Positions 16,490 to 24,426 of a stretch of 64,000 nt of DNA are shown one piece after another. The translations under genes were made by a program, and so were the position numbers. Origin of the DNA: CALGFI01 sp963786805 (GTDB lineage: Bacteria > Actinomycetota > UBA4738 > HRBIN12); the NCBI GenBank assembly GCA_963786805.1, contig CAWBAK010000004.1:186001-250000 (forward strand), in the 5' to 3' direction. Numbering within the stretch: position 1 is the first letter of the stretch; the number at the start of each line of letters is the position of its first letter. The notes beneath the pieces were generated by a model. The model saw only the letters and a program-made list of their open reading frames with translations, did not search any database and was not told the DNA's origin.

Positions 16490-17279
16490 GATGCCCCTCT
16501 CGCAGCGGCACGACGTCCGCGCCCTCCGCCTCTTCGTCTTCGGCGTAGCGCTCGATCACCACGGGCATGCCGCCGTGCGAGAGCACCTCGAGCGGCGCGC
16601 CGTAGGTCCGCTCGAGCACGTCCGGCGTGATGACGTCTTTCGGACGACCGGTGGCGATGACCTCGCGGTTGAGGCAGACGATCCACGGGAGGTGCGCGGC
16701 GATCCCGTTCAGGTCGTGCGTCGTGAGGACGATCGCCAAGCCGTCGTGGTGCAGCTCGTGGATCAGGTGCATCACGTCGTGGCGCGTGCGCACGTCCACA
16801 CCGGAGGTCGGCTCGTCCATCAGCAGGAGGCTGGGACGCCGCAGCATCGCGCGCGCGACGAAGACCCGCTGCTGCTGCCCGCCCGACAGCTCCCGGATGT
16901 GCCGGTCGCCGAGGTCGCCGATCCCGAGGCGGTCGAGCACCTCGTCCGCCTCCCGGACGTCGCGGCGAGAGGCCCATGGCAGCAGGCGTCCGTCGATCCT
17001 CGACATCAGGACGGCCTCACGCACCGTGACGGGGAAGTACCAGTTCACCGCCTCGACCTGCGGCACGTACGCGAGGGTGGCACGGCGCTCCCGGACGATC
17101 CGGCCCGCGATCGGCCGGACGGCACCGGCGATCGCTCGCAGCAGAGTGGTCTTGCCGCTGCCGCTCGGACCCACGACGCCGATGAAGTCTCCCTCGGAGA
17201 CCGCCAGGTCGATGTCGACGAGGACGGGCTCGCTGCCGAAGCGGCACGTGACCTTCTCGAACCGGACCAGCTCGCTCAT
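16473..17279 (-). CDS. znuC: Zinc/manganese ABC transporter ATP-binding protein
   Basis: 268 residues. Walker A GPSGSGKTT near residue 37, Q-loop in YVPQVEAVNW, signature LSGGQQQR, Walker B LLLMDEP and switch His in LTTHDL are all present. It energises metal import with the neighbouring permease. A C-terminal extension after the RTYGAPLEVL segment is acidic with a His-containing end (GHHGHPA), possibly metal-binding, though this is inference. The ATG at 17279 overlaps the znuA stop (ATGA). Confidence 0.93.
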   Translation of the reverse strand: MSELVRFEKVTCRFGSEPVLVDIDLAVSEGDFIGVVGPSGSGKTTLLRAIAGAVRPIAGRIVRERRATLAYVPQVEAVNWYFPVTVREAVLMSRIDGRLLPWASRRDVREADEVLDRLGIGDLGDRHIRELSGGQQQRVFVARAMLRRPSLLLMDEPTSGVDVRTRHDVMHLIHELHHDGLAIVLTTHDLNGIAAHLPWIVCLNREVIATGRPKDVITPDVLERTYGAPLEVLSHGGMPVVIERYAEDEEAEGADVVPLREGHHGHPA

Positions 17280-18265
17280 GAGCGGTAGTCGACCGTGTCG
17301 CCGGGTTGGACGTTCGTGACGTCGAGGTCTTCGAACGCGCTCACGTCCCCGCCCAGCGCGCCCATGAACGTTCGGAAGTCGAACGCCATGAGCCCGAGGT
17401 AGCTGTGGTCGGGGTCGCCGTTGTCGCCCGGAAGGTCGTCGTCGCGAAGGTCGTCGATGTACTCCACGCCGGTCTCGGCGGCGATCTGCTCGAGCACCGG
17501 GCTGGGGAAGACCTCCGAACCGAAGATCGCCGGCACCTGCTCCTCGCGCACCTGGTCGATCAGGTTCGCGACGTCCTGCGCGGTCGGTTCGGCGAAGTCC
17601 GAGGGCTGGATCGCGCCGATCACCGTCCAACCGTACTCACGCGCGAAGTACGGGAACGAGTCGTGGTACGTGAGGAGCTTGCGGTTCTCGGGCGGGACGG
17701 TCTCGGTGACCGCCCGGGCGGCCTCGTCGAGTACGTCGAGTCGCGATGCGAACGCGTCGAAGTTGGCCTCGTAGCCGGCCGCGTTGTCCGGGTCGAGCTC
17801 GGTCAGCGTATCCCTGACGATCTCCGCGTACCGCTTGGCGTACGGCGGGTTCGTCCACAGATGCGGGTTCGGATCTCCCTGCTCCCGCGGGAACGAGAAG
17901 TCGAAGATGTACTCCTCGGGCGTGATCGTGCGGTCGCCGAGCTCCACGACCTCGACGCCCTCGCGAACGTTGGCGTCCGCGAGCTCGCGGGTCGGCTCCT
18001 CCAGATGCAGGCCGTTGATGAAGACGACGTCGGCCTCGGCCATCGCCGCGGCATCCGAGGGCGCCGGCTCGAACGTGTGGCTGTTCGTGCCCTCCGGGAC
18101 GATCCCGGTGACGTCCACCAGGTCCCCGGCGACGTTCTGCACGATGTTCGTGATCGGCGAGACGGTGGTGACGACCTGAAGGCGCCCGTCCCCGCCGGTC
18201 TCCCCGCCGTTCGAGCACGCCGCGGCGAACGCGGAGAGCAGCAGAACGGCGAGCCATCGCTTCAC
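17276..18265 (-). CDS. znuA: Zinc/manganese-binding lipoprotein (cluster A-I)
   Basis: 329 residues. The N-terminus is a lipoprotein signal (LLSAFAAACS, lipidated Cys17). The mature part is a metal-binding solute protein with candidate ligands His63 (NSHTFEP), His135 (NPHLW) and His201 (TYHDSFPY), plus a late acidic ligand in the GLMAFD region. The His-rich loop common in ZnuA is absent; a short Asp-rich stretch (DDDLPGD) stands near the C-terminus. Metal specificity between Zn and Mn cannot be settled by eye. The GTG at 18265 follows GGAGGA. The upstream palindrome suggests Zur control. Confidence 0.9.
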   Translation of the reverse strand: MKRWLAVLLLSAFAAACSNGGETGGDGRLQVVTTVSPITNIVQNVAGDLVDVTGIVPEGTNSHTFEPAPSDAAAMAEADVVFINGLHLEEPTRELADANVREGVEVVELGDRTITPEEYIFDFSFPREQGDPNPHLWTNPPYAKRYAEIVRDTLTELDPDNAAGYEANFDAFASRLDVLDEAARAVTETVPPENRKLLTYHDSFPYFAREYGWTVIGAIQPSDFAEPTAQDVANLIDQVREEQVPAIFGSEVFPSPVLEQIAAETGVEYIDDLRDDDLPGDNGDPDHSYLGLMAFDFRTFMGALGGDVSAFEDLDVTNVQPGDTVDYRS

Positions 18266-18298
18266 GTCGGGGATCCTCCGATCCGGGCGGGAGACGAC

Positions 18299-18330
18299 AT
18301 CCTATCGGCTTGTTGCAGCGAGTTGCAACA
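18299..18330 (-). promoter_or_regulatory. znuACB promoter with Zur-type palindrome
   Basis: On the minus strand a TTGCAA -35 (18323-18328) and a TAGGAT -10 (18299-18304) are separated by 18 bases. The -35 lies inside the palindrome TGTTGCAGCGAGTTGCAACA (18311-18330), which has 7-base arms around a 6-base centre. A repressor bound there would block RNA polymerase. The TTGCA half-site recurs at the promoter of the Fur-family gene. Confidence 0.62.
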
Positions 18331-18344
18331 GAGAGGGGGTGCAG

Positions 18345-19988
18345 TCAGAAGCGGGGCGTCTCGACGTACTCGCCGAAGACGCGGCGGAGCGCGTCGACGA
18401 TCTCCCCTTCCGTGCACAGGGCCCGAGCGCAGTCGACGAGCGGCTCGACGAGGTTGGCATCGGTCGAGGCGAGCTCGACCAGGCGCTCGAGCGCTGCTGC
18501 GGCAGCCGACGGGTCCCGGCGCTCGCGGACCGAGCGGACGCGCCCGATCTGCTCGCGCTCGACATCGGGCGGGATCTGCAGGAGCTCGAGAGGCTGCTCG
18601 CCCTCGTCGACGAAGTCGGTCACGCCGACCTTCACGAGATCTCCCCGCTCGTACCGCTCCTGCTCGAGGAACGCGGACTCGGCGATCTCCTGCTGGAAGT
18701 AGCCGCGCTCGATCCCGGCGAGCACGCCCTCGAGCATCGAGCCCTGCCCCATCGCGAGGATCCGTGCGAACTCGTCCTCGGCGTGCTGCTCCATCCGATC
18801 CGTGAGCGACTCGATGAAGTACGAACCGCCGAGCGGGTCGATCACGTTCGGCACGCCGGTCTCGTGCGCGATGATCTGCTGGGTGCGGAGGGCGAGCTTG
18901 GCCGCGTCCTCGGTCGGCAACGCCAGCACCTCGTCGAGCGCGTTCGTGTGCAGCGACTGGGTGCCCCCCAGCACCGCCGCGAGCGCCTCGACCGCGGTGC
19001 GCACGACGTTGTTCATGGGTTGCTGCGCGGTGAGCGAGACGCCAGCCGTCTGCGTGTGGAACCGCAGACGCATGGCCCCCTCGTCGGTGGCGCCGTAGCG
19101 CTCCCGCAGCCACCGGGCCCAGATCCGCCGCGCGGCACGGTACTTCGCGACCTCCTCGAAGAAGTCCAGGTGTGCGTTGAAGAAGAAGGACAGGCCGGGC
19201 GCGAAGCGGTCGACGTCAAGGCCGCGCTGCTGTCCGAGCTCGACGTACGCCAATCCGTCGGCGAGCGTGTACGCGAGCTCCTGCCACGCGTTCGCTCCCG
19301 CCTCCCGGATGTGGTATCCGCTCACGCTGACCGGGTGGAACCTCGGCGCTCGCTCGACGCAGAAGGTCATCAGGTCGCCGATCAGACGCAGGTGCGGCCG
19401 TGGCGGGAAGATCCACTCCTTCTGCGCGATGTACTCCTTCAGGATGTCCGTCTGCAGCGTTCCGTCCAGCCGATCCCAGGGGACGCCCTGACGCTCGGCG
19501 GCCGCGAGGAAGAACGCGAACGCGATCACCGCGGGGCCGCTGATCGTCATCGAGGTGCTGATCTCGCCGAGCGGGATCCCCTCGAACAGCTCGTCGAAGT
19601 CCTCGAGGGAGTCGGTGGCTACGCCGCACCGGCCGACCTCTCCCTCGGCGAGCGGGTCGTCCGAGTCGCGACCCATGAGCGTCGGCATGTCGAACGCGAC
19701 CGACAGGCCGCCCTGCCCGCGGCCGAGCAGGAAGCGGTTGCGTTCGTTCGTCTCGGCCGCGCTGCCGAATCCGGCGAACTGACGCATCGTCCACAGGCGA
19801 CCGCGGTACATCGTCGGGTAGACGCCGCGGGTGAACGGGTACTCGCCGGGGTTCCCCAGCTTGGTCTCGGGATCGAAGTCGCGCAGGTCCTCATCCGTGT
19901 AGACGGGCTCGAGCGCCTCCCCGGAGAGCGTTCGCGCTTCGTCTGTCGGGGCTTCCCCGGCGGCTCGCCGGTTGCGTTGCTCGACCAT
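18345..19988 (-). CDS. icmA: Isobutyryl-CoA mutase-type large subunit (B12-dependent)
   Basis: 547 residues, the substrate-binding TIM-barrel subunit of a split acyl-CoA mutase; no C-terminal B12-binding domain. Motifs include YPTMYRGRLWTMRQFAGFG, GLSVAFDMPTLMG and NVIDPLGGSYFIE. Phe71 stands at the position of methylmalonyl-CoA mutase Tyr89, and Gln189 at Arg207. Phe/Gln is the pair known in isobutyryl-CoA mutase, so the likely reaction is isobutyryl-CoA to n-butyryl-CoA rather than succinyl-CoA chemistry. meaB follows upstream in the same direction. No small subunit gene is in the window. Confidence 0.82.
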   Translation of the reverse strand: MVEQRNRRAAGEAPTDEARTLSGEALEPVYTDEDLRDFDPETKLGNPGEYPFTRGVYPTMYRGRLWTMRQFAGFGSAAETNERNRFLLGRGQGGLSVAFDMPTLMGRDSDDPLAEGEVGRCGVATDSLEDFDELFEGIPLGEISTSMTISGPAVIAFAFFLAAAERQGVPWDRLDGTLQTDILKEYIAQKEWIFPPRPHLRLIGDLMTFCVERAPRFHPVSVSGYHIREAGANAWQELAYTLADGLAYVELGQQRGLDVDRFAPGLSFFFNAHLDFFEEVAKYRAARRIWARWLRERYGATDEGAMRLRFHTQTAGVSLTAQQPMNNVVRTAVEALAAVLGGTQSLHTNALDEVLALPTEDAAKLALRTQQIIAHETGVPNVIDPLGGSYFIESLTDRMEQHAEDEFARILAMGQGSMLEGVLAGIERGYFQQEIAESAFLEQERYERGDLVKVGVTDFVDEGEQPLELLQIPPDVEREQIGRVRSVRERRDPSAAAAALERLVELASTDANLVEPLVDCARALCTEGEIVDALRRVFGEYVETPRF

Positions 19989-20046
19989 CGGCGTTCGTCT
20001 CTTTCTCCGCGGGCTGCTCGGCGCTTCGGTCTGGGGCCCCTGCGCC

Positions 20047-20979
20047 TCAGGGCCTCTGCGGGACCCGTTCCATCAGGATAGCGGCGGCCCGGTACGGATC
20101 GATGCGTCGCTCGGCGAGGTCGTCCACGAGCGAGACGTCGGCGTCGAGCAGCTCACGGATCGCGCCTCGCAGCCGCTCCGCCGTCAGGCTCTCGACCTCG
20201 CGGAGGAGCCGGGCACGGCGTCCCCGCTCGAGCGCGCCGGTCGACTCCAGATGCTGCCGGTGTTCGTCGATCGCCCCCCAGAGCTCCGAGATCCCCTCGC
20301 CCTCGACGGCCGTGGTCGTGAGGACCGGCGGCGTCCATGTCTGCTCGGAGCCCATCCGGATCATCTGCTGCAGATCCCGGACGGAGGTGTCGGCGCCCTC
20401 GCGATCGGCCTTGTTCACGACGAACACGTCGGCGATCTCGAGGATCCCGGCCTTGGCGACCTGCACGTGATCGCCCCAACCCGGCGCCACCACGACCAGG
20501 GTCGTGTCGGTCGCCGCGGCGACCTCCACCTCGGCCTGTCCGACACCGACCGTCTCGACGATGACGAGGTCGCGGCCCGACGCGTCGAGGATCCGGACCG
20601 CCTCGGGTGCGGCCAGCGCCATGCCGCCGAGGTGCCCCCGCGTGGCCATCGAGCGGATGAACACGTCGGGGTCCGTCGCGTGCGCCTGCATCCGGAGGCG
20701 ATCGCCGAGCAGTGCCCCGCCGGTGAACGGCGACGTCGGATCGATCGCGAGGACGGCGACCGACATCCCGCGTTCCCGCGCAACGCGCACGAGCTCCCCC
20801 GCGAGTGTGGACTTCCCCACGCCCGGAGAACCGGTCAGTCCGATGGTCGAGGCGCGACCCGTGTGCGGGAACACACCCGCGGAGAGCTCCTCGAGTCCCG
20901 CGTCGCCGTCCTCGACCATCGAGATCGCGCGCGCGACCGCACGGGGATCGCCGCTCAGGACGTCGTCGACGAGGTCCAC
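20047..20979 (-). CDS. meaB: MeaB/ArgK-family GTPase, mutase chaperone
   Basis: 310 residues. G3E P-loop GTPase that protects and loads B12-dependent acyl-CoA mutases. Walker A is GSPGVGKS (50-57), followed by AIDPTSPFTGGALLGDRLRM, the family switch segment VETVGVGQAEVEV, and NKAD for guanine recognition. It lies 58 bases upstream of the mutase gene on the same strand, fitting its role. GTG at 20979 is chosen by family length; no clear ribosome site precedes it. Confidence 0.9.
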   Translation of the reverse strand: MDLVDDVLSGDPRAVARAISMVEDGDAGLEELSAGVFPHTGRASTIGLTGSPGVGKSTLAGELVRVARERGMSVAVLAIDPTSPFTGGALLGDRLRMQAHATDPDVFIRSMATRGHLGGMALAAPEAVRILDASGRDLVIVETVGVGQAEVEVAAATDTTLVVVAPGWGDHVQVAKAGILEIADVFVVNKADREGADTSVRDLQQMIRMGSEQTWTPPVLTTTAVEGEGISELWGAIDEHRQHLESTGALERGRRARLLREVESLTAERLRGAIRELLDADVSLVDDLAERRIDPYRAAAILMERVPQRP

Positions 20980-21001
20980 GCGGGAAGGGTACCCGTGGGT
21001 C

Positions 21002-21700
21002 TCAGCGTGAGACTTGAAGGCCGACGGCGCCGGCCAGCGCCACGTACACGCCGGGTCCGATCGTGGTGAGCACGTCGCCGATCGACCCACCGGATCCGTC
21101 GATCACTCGATAGATCTGCACCGCGAACCCCAGGACGATCGCCACGCCGATGCTCCCGCAGAGACGACGGATCCACGAGGTGCGCGGTGCGAGCGTCAGC
21201 CCGCCCCCGATCGCCCCCAGGGCGATGAGGACGAAGCCCAGCTTGACGGGCCCGTCGGCCGTGTTGATGTCCCACAAGGCTTGAACCGGCACATCGAGCC
21301 CGGTCGCGGAACCGCCCCCGAGGATCCACTGCAGGAACGCCGAGACGATGAGGAACAGACCGCCCGCGAGGGCCAGCGGCTTCACGGTTACAGAGCGTGT
21401 CGGTCCGGGCGCCGCCTGCGGTCCGGGCGCCTGCGCCGCTTGGGGTTCCGGCGTCTGCGGCACCGTGGCGACGGGAGCGACGGCTGCGGGGGACGCGCCG
21501 GGAGGAGGTGGCAGCGCCGCGGAGCCCGGAACGACGGGAGGCAGCGACGCCGTGGCCTCGCTGGGGGGTTCGCTCGCGATCACCGGCGTCGGCGTGAGCT
21601 TCGTCTCGCCGCTGCCCAGGGCCGCGCCGCACTTGCGGCAGAAACGCTCACCTTCGGTACGCGCGTGTCCGCACTTCGGGCAGTACCGGGTGACGGCCAC
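21002..21700 (-). CDS. Zinc-ribbon membrane protein of unknown function
   Basis: 232 residues. The N-terminal ribbon CPKCGHARTEGERFCRKCG (Cys7, 10, 21, 24) should bind zinc. A Pro/Ala-rich linker of about 75 residues follows, then four hydrophobic segments from about residue 108 to the end (for example LALAGGLFLIVSAFLQWIL). The arrangement is common in actinobacterial membrane proteins with no assigned function. GTG start at 21700. It ends 23 bases before meaB on the same strand. Confidence 0.75.
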   Translation of the reverse strand: MAVTRYCPKCGHARTEGERFCRKCGAALGSGETKLTPTPVIASEPPSEATASLPPVVPGSAALPPPPGASPAAVAPVATVPQTPEPQAAQAPGPQAAPGPTRSVTVKPLALAGGLFLIVSAFLQWILGGGSATGLDVPVQALWDINTADGPVKLGFVLIALGAIGGGLTLAPRTSWIRRLCGSIGVAIVLGFAVQIYRVIDGSGGSIGDVLTTIGPGVYVALAGAVGLQVSR

Positions 21701-21717
21701 GCCGGCACGCTACGCGG

Positions 21718-22134
21718 TCACCTGGCCGAGAGCAACCGCGAGAACCTCGACAGCACCATCGGGTGGCGGACCATCCCCGATACGCGCACCTTCCCCGAAG
21801 CGATGCGACCGAGGACGGCACGTCCCTCACGACGGAAGGGGTCGGGGAAGCCGAAACGGAGCGGCGAGGCCGACAGGGCGAGCAGGTCGTGACCGCTCGC
21901 GCGAACGCGGACGTCGGGACGCGGCCTGGCGGCTCCGTTCGAGACCCGCACGCGCCCGGCGTCGAGCCGCACCGTGACGGCAACGCCGGCGTCGGCCGCG
22001 TCGATCTGGACGACCGCCGGGCGCAGCAGCGCGGCTCGCTCGGGCCGGCGGGCGAGGTTGCCCTCGAGCAGGCCCGCCAGCATCCGGGCGAGGCCGTTCG
22101 GTTCCGCGTCGGTCAGGACGACCTCGGGCGTCAC
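21718..22134 (-). CDS. SCP2-like lipid-carrier domain protein
   Basis: 138 residues. The pattern of a long amphipathic strand pair (PDVRVRASGHDLLALSA), a helix and the GKVRVSGMVRHPMVLSRF end resembles the SCP2 sterol-carrier fold, but the match is weaker than for the gene at 23175. The GTG at 22134 overlaps the stop of the alcohol dehydrogenase gene (GTGA), so both are made together. It may present a hydrophobic substrate; this is inference. Confidence 0.6.
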   Translation of the reverse strand: MTPEVVLTDAEPNGLARMLAGLLEGNLARRPERAALLRPAVVQIDAADAGVAVTVRLDAGRVRVSNGAARPRPDVRVRASGHDLLALSASPLRFGFPDPFRREGRAVLGRIASGKVRVSGMVRHPMVLSRFSRLLSAR

Positions 22135-23171
22135 GGAACGAGCAGGACCTTCGTCGCGCGCCGGGACTCGAACAGCTCGTATCCCAGCGGGGCGTCCTGC
22201 AGCGACAGGCGGTGCGAGATCAACGGCACCGGGTCGAGCCGGCCTGCCTCGACCTCCGCCATCGCGCGACGCCACCACACGTGGATGGGACAGACGCCCG
22301 CGAAGCGCAGGTCGAGCGTCCGCGCCCACCACACGCCGAGCTGTGCGGGATAGGTCTCGGACGTGTACATGCCGACCACCACGACGGTTCCACCCCGTCG
22401 GACGATCTTCAGCGCCGTCTCGAACGCCTCAGGGCGCCCGACGGCCTCGATCACGACGTCTGCCCCGCGTCCGTCCGTGCGCTCGGCCAGAGCGGTCTGC
22501 GGGTTCTGCTCGGCCGGGTTGAGCGGAACCGCGCCGGCCTTCTCGGCGAGCGCCAGCCGGTCCGGTTCGAGATCGATCGCCACCACCGCGCCGGCATCGT
22601 GCAGCCGAGCGCCCTGGATCGCGAAGTAGCCGACGGGCCCCGCCCCGACGACCGCAACCGTGTCGCCGGCTCGGATCCCGGCGATCCCTGCCGCGTAGAG
22701 GCCGGTGGTGAGGACGTCTCCGACGAACAGCGCGGCTTCGTCGTCGACGAGCTCGGGAACGGCCAGCAGGTTCACGTCGGCGTTCGGAACGCGGACGAGC
22801 TCGGCCTGGGTTCCCGCGAGGCCCCCACCGAAGATCCCGGCGCCGAGGTTGCGGAAGTCCTCGCAGAGCGCGGTCTGCTCGTTCCGGCAGAACCAGCACT
22901 CGCCGCACACGATGTTGAACGCGACGACGACCCGCTGTCCCGGCGTGAAGCTCGAGACGTCCGAGCCGGCGCGTTCGACGAGACCGACGGCTTCGTGACC
23001 GATCACGTCGCCGGGCTCGAGCGGCGCCTTGCCGTGGAAGAAGTGGAGATCGGATCCGCAGATCGCCGAGCGCGTGACCCGCACGATCGCGTCGCGCGGG
23101 TCTTCCAGCTCGGGCTCCGGCACGTCGGCGACCTCGACCCGTCCCGGCTCGCGGTACACGACGGCGCGCAC
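22131..23171 (-). CDS. Zinc-dependent alcohol dehydrogenase (MDR family)
   Basis: 346 residues. Medium-chain dehydrogenase with catalytic Zn ligands Cys38 and His59/Glu60 (ICGSDLHFFHG, GHEAVG), structural Zn cysteines 89, 92, 95 and 103 (CGECWFC), and a Rossmann fold with VVGAGPVGYFA. The substrate is unknown; the glutathione-independent formaldehyde dehydrogenase-like and sorbitol-like branches share this layout. The GTG start follows the upstream SCP2 gene by 3 bases, and a second SCP2-like gene overlaps the end. This suggests a lipidic or bulky alcohol substrate, which is inference. Confidence 0.88.
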   Translation of the reverse strand: MRAVVYREPGRVEVADVPEPELEDPRDAIVRVTRSAICGSDLHFFHGKAPLEPGDVIGHEAVGLVERAGSDVSSFTPGQRVVVAFNIVCGECWFCRNEQTALCEDFRNLGAGIFGGGLAGTQAELVRVPNADVNLLAVPELVDDEAALFVGDVLTTGLYAAGIAGIRAGDTVAVVGAGPVGYFAIQGARLHDAGAVVAIDLEPDRLALAEKAGAVPLNPAEQNPQTALAERTDGRGADVVIEAVGRPEAFETALKIVRRGGTVVVVGMYTSETYPAQLGVWWARTLDLRFAGVCPIHVWWRRAMAEVEAGRLDPVPLISHRLSLQDAPLGYELFESRRATKVLLVP

Positions 23172-23174
23172 GAG

Positions 23175-23609
23175 CTACCCGCCGGCCGCGGCCTGCTCGT
23201 CGAGGAACTCGGTCGGGACCTGCGTCGTGAGGTTGACGAGCTCGTCTGCCGCCCGGATGTACCGCACGATCGCCGCGAGATCCCCCTGCAGGGCCAGCTT
23301 GCCCTGCATCATGCCCTTGACGGGATCGAGGTCTCCTCGCAGGACCTCCTTCCACCGCGAGTACGGCGCGCGGATCACGTACGGCGCGGCGGAACCCTCC
23401 TCGGGACCGATCAACCGCGCGCCGCGGCACTCACCGTGCCAGAGGTCGAGGATCGCCCACAGGTCCGACGGGACGCCCCGGTCCGGCTCGGCCTCGAAGA
23501 CGAACGCGATCGCTCCCTCCCACGTCGCCGCGGCCTCCCGGTACTCGGAGGACGCGTTGATCAGCTTCTCGTAGGCCGCCATCCATCCCTCGCTCGGGAA
23601 CAGCGCCAT
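23175..23609 (-). CDS. SCP2 sterol-binding domain protein
   Basis: 144 residues, a single SCP2 domain. Features are the N-terminal WMAAYEKLINASSEYREAA helix, a beta-sheet with WAILDLWHGECRGARL, and GDLDPVKGMMQGKLALQGDLAAIVRYI, the typical end of the fold. It probably binds acyl or sterol-like ligands in the cytosol. It is preceded by the CPBP protease gene (4 bases) and followed by the alcohol dehydrogenase. Confidence 0.82.
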   Translation of the reverse strand: MALFPSEGWMAAYEKLINASSEYREAAATWEGAIAFVFEAEPDRGVPSDLWAILDLWHGECRGARLIGPEEGSAAPYVIRAPYSRWKEVLRGDLDPVKGMMQGKLALQGDLAAIVRYIRAADELVNLTTQVPTEFLDEQAAAGG

Positions 23610-23613
23610 CCGG

Positions 23614-24426
23614 CTAGCCTCCGCCCATCGCGCCGATCGTGAAGATCAGGCTCAGACCGATGACGTTGAACACCATGTGGGCAACCACGGGCGCGACCAA
23701 GGTTCCACGGCGCTCGTAGAACCATGCCAGCGCCATCCCGTTGAAGAACATGACGGCGATCAGCAGCACCGAGTTCTGCCACGGCCCCGGGATGTAATGG
23801 ATCAAGGCGAAGCCCACCCCGGTCGCGATCAGTCCGGCGACGAGGCCGCGGCGATCCCGCACCGCTCGGAAGAGCACTCCCCGGAAGAAGAGCTCTTCGT
23901 GCAACGGCGCGATCACGACGGCGTAGAGCCAGGTCACGATCAGGCCTCCGACCGGCAGGTCTCCCGGAACCTGCTCCGGGGCACGCACCGGTTCACCGGA
24001 GACCGCGGACAGGACGACCGAGACCGCGATGCCGACCACGAGCACCATCGCCGGGTACAGCAGGAGACCGAAGCCGGCCGCGGCACTGATCTCGCGCCAC
24101 CATCTCCCCGGCGCGGGGAAGCCCATCACCTGTCGCCACGTCGGATGCGACCGCGACAGCCAGATGAGGAGCACGAGAACGATGACCACCGAGGCCGCCG
24201 CGGACGCCACGAGGTTGGCGAGGTCCTCGTCCTCGATCAGCCCGAGGATCGGCAGCGACGCGAACCCGCCGAGCAGGAACGCCAGCACGTAGACCCCGAT
24301 GGCTTCCCACGTCCTCCACGTCGCCGTGGGCCGGTCGGCGATGCGACCCGAGGAGGGACGGACGACGGGAGGGGGCGCGGTGGGATGCGGCCAGTCGGGT
24401 CGCGGCGGGACGTACTCGGAGCTCAT
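23614..24426 (-). CDS. CPBP-family intramembrane glutamic protease
   Basis: 270 residues. After a Pro-rich cytoplasmic N-terminus of about 35 residues come about eight hydrophobic helices. The CAAX-protease (Abi) motifs are present: HEELFFRG with Glu177, Glu178 and Arg182, FALIHY with His210, and APVVAHMVFN with His250. This family cleaves within membranes, and some bacterial members take part in bacteriocin immunity or envelope processing. ATG at 24426 overlaps the upstream stop (ATGA). Confidence 0.88.
   Translation of the reverse strand: MSSEYVPPRPDWPHPTAPPPVVRPSSGRIADRPTATWRTWEAIGVYVLAFLLGGFASLPILGLIEDEDLANLVASAAASVVIVLVLLIWLSRSHPTWRQVMGFPAPGRWWREISAAAGFGLLLYPAMVLVVGIAVSVVLSAVSGEPVRAPEQVPGDLPVGGLIVTWLYAVVIAPLHEELFFRGVLFRAVRDRRGLVAGLIATGVGFALIHYIPGPWQNSVLLIAVMFFNGMALAWFYERRGTLVAPVVAHMVFNVIGLSLIFTIGAMGGG

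Noticed and set aside
18345..19988. Methylmalonyl-CoA mutase alpha subunit.
   Set aside because: The two substrate-selecting residues are Phe and Gln, the isobutyryl-CoA pair, instead of Tyr and Arg.
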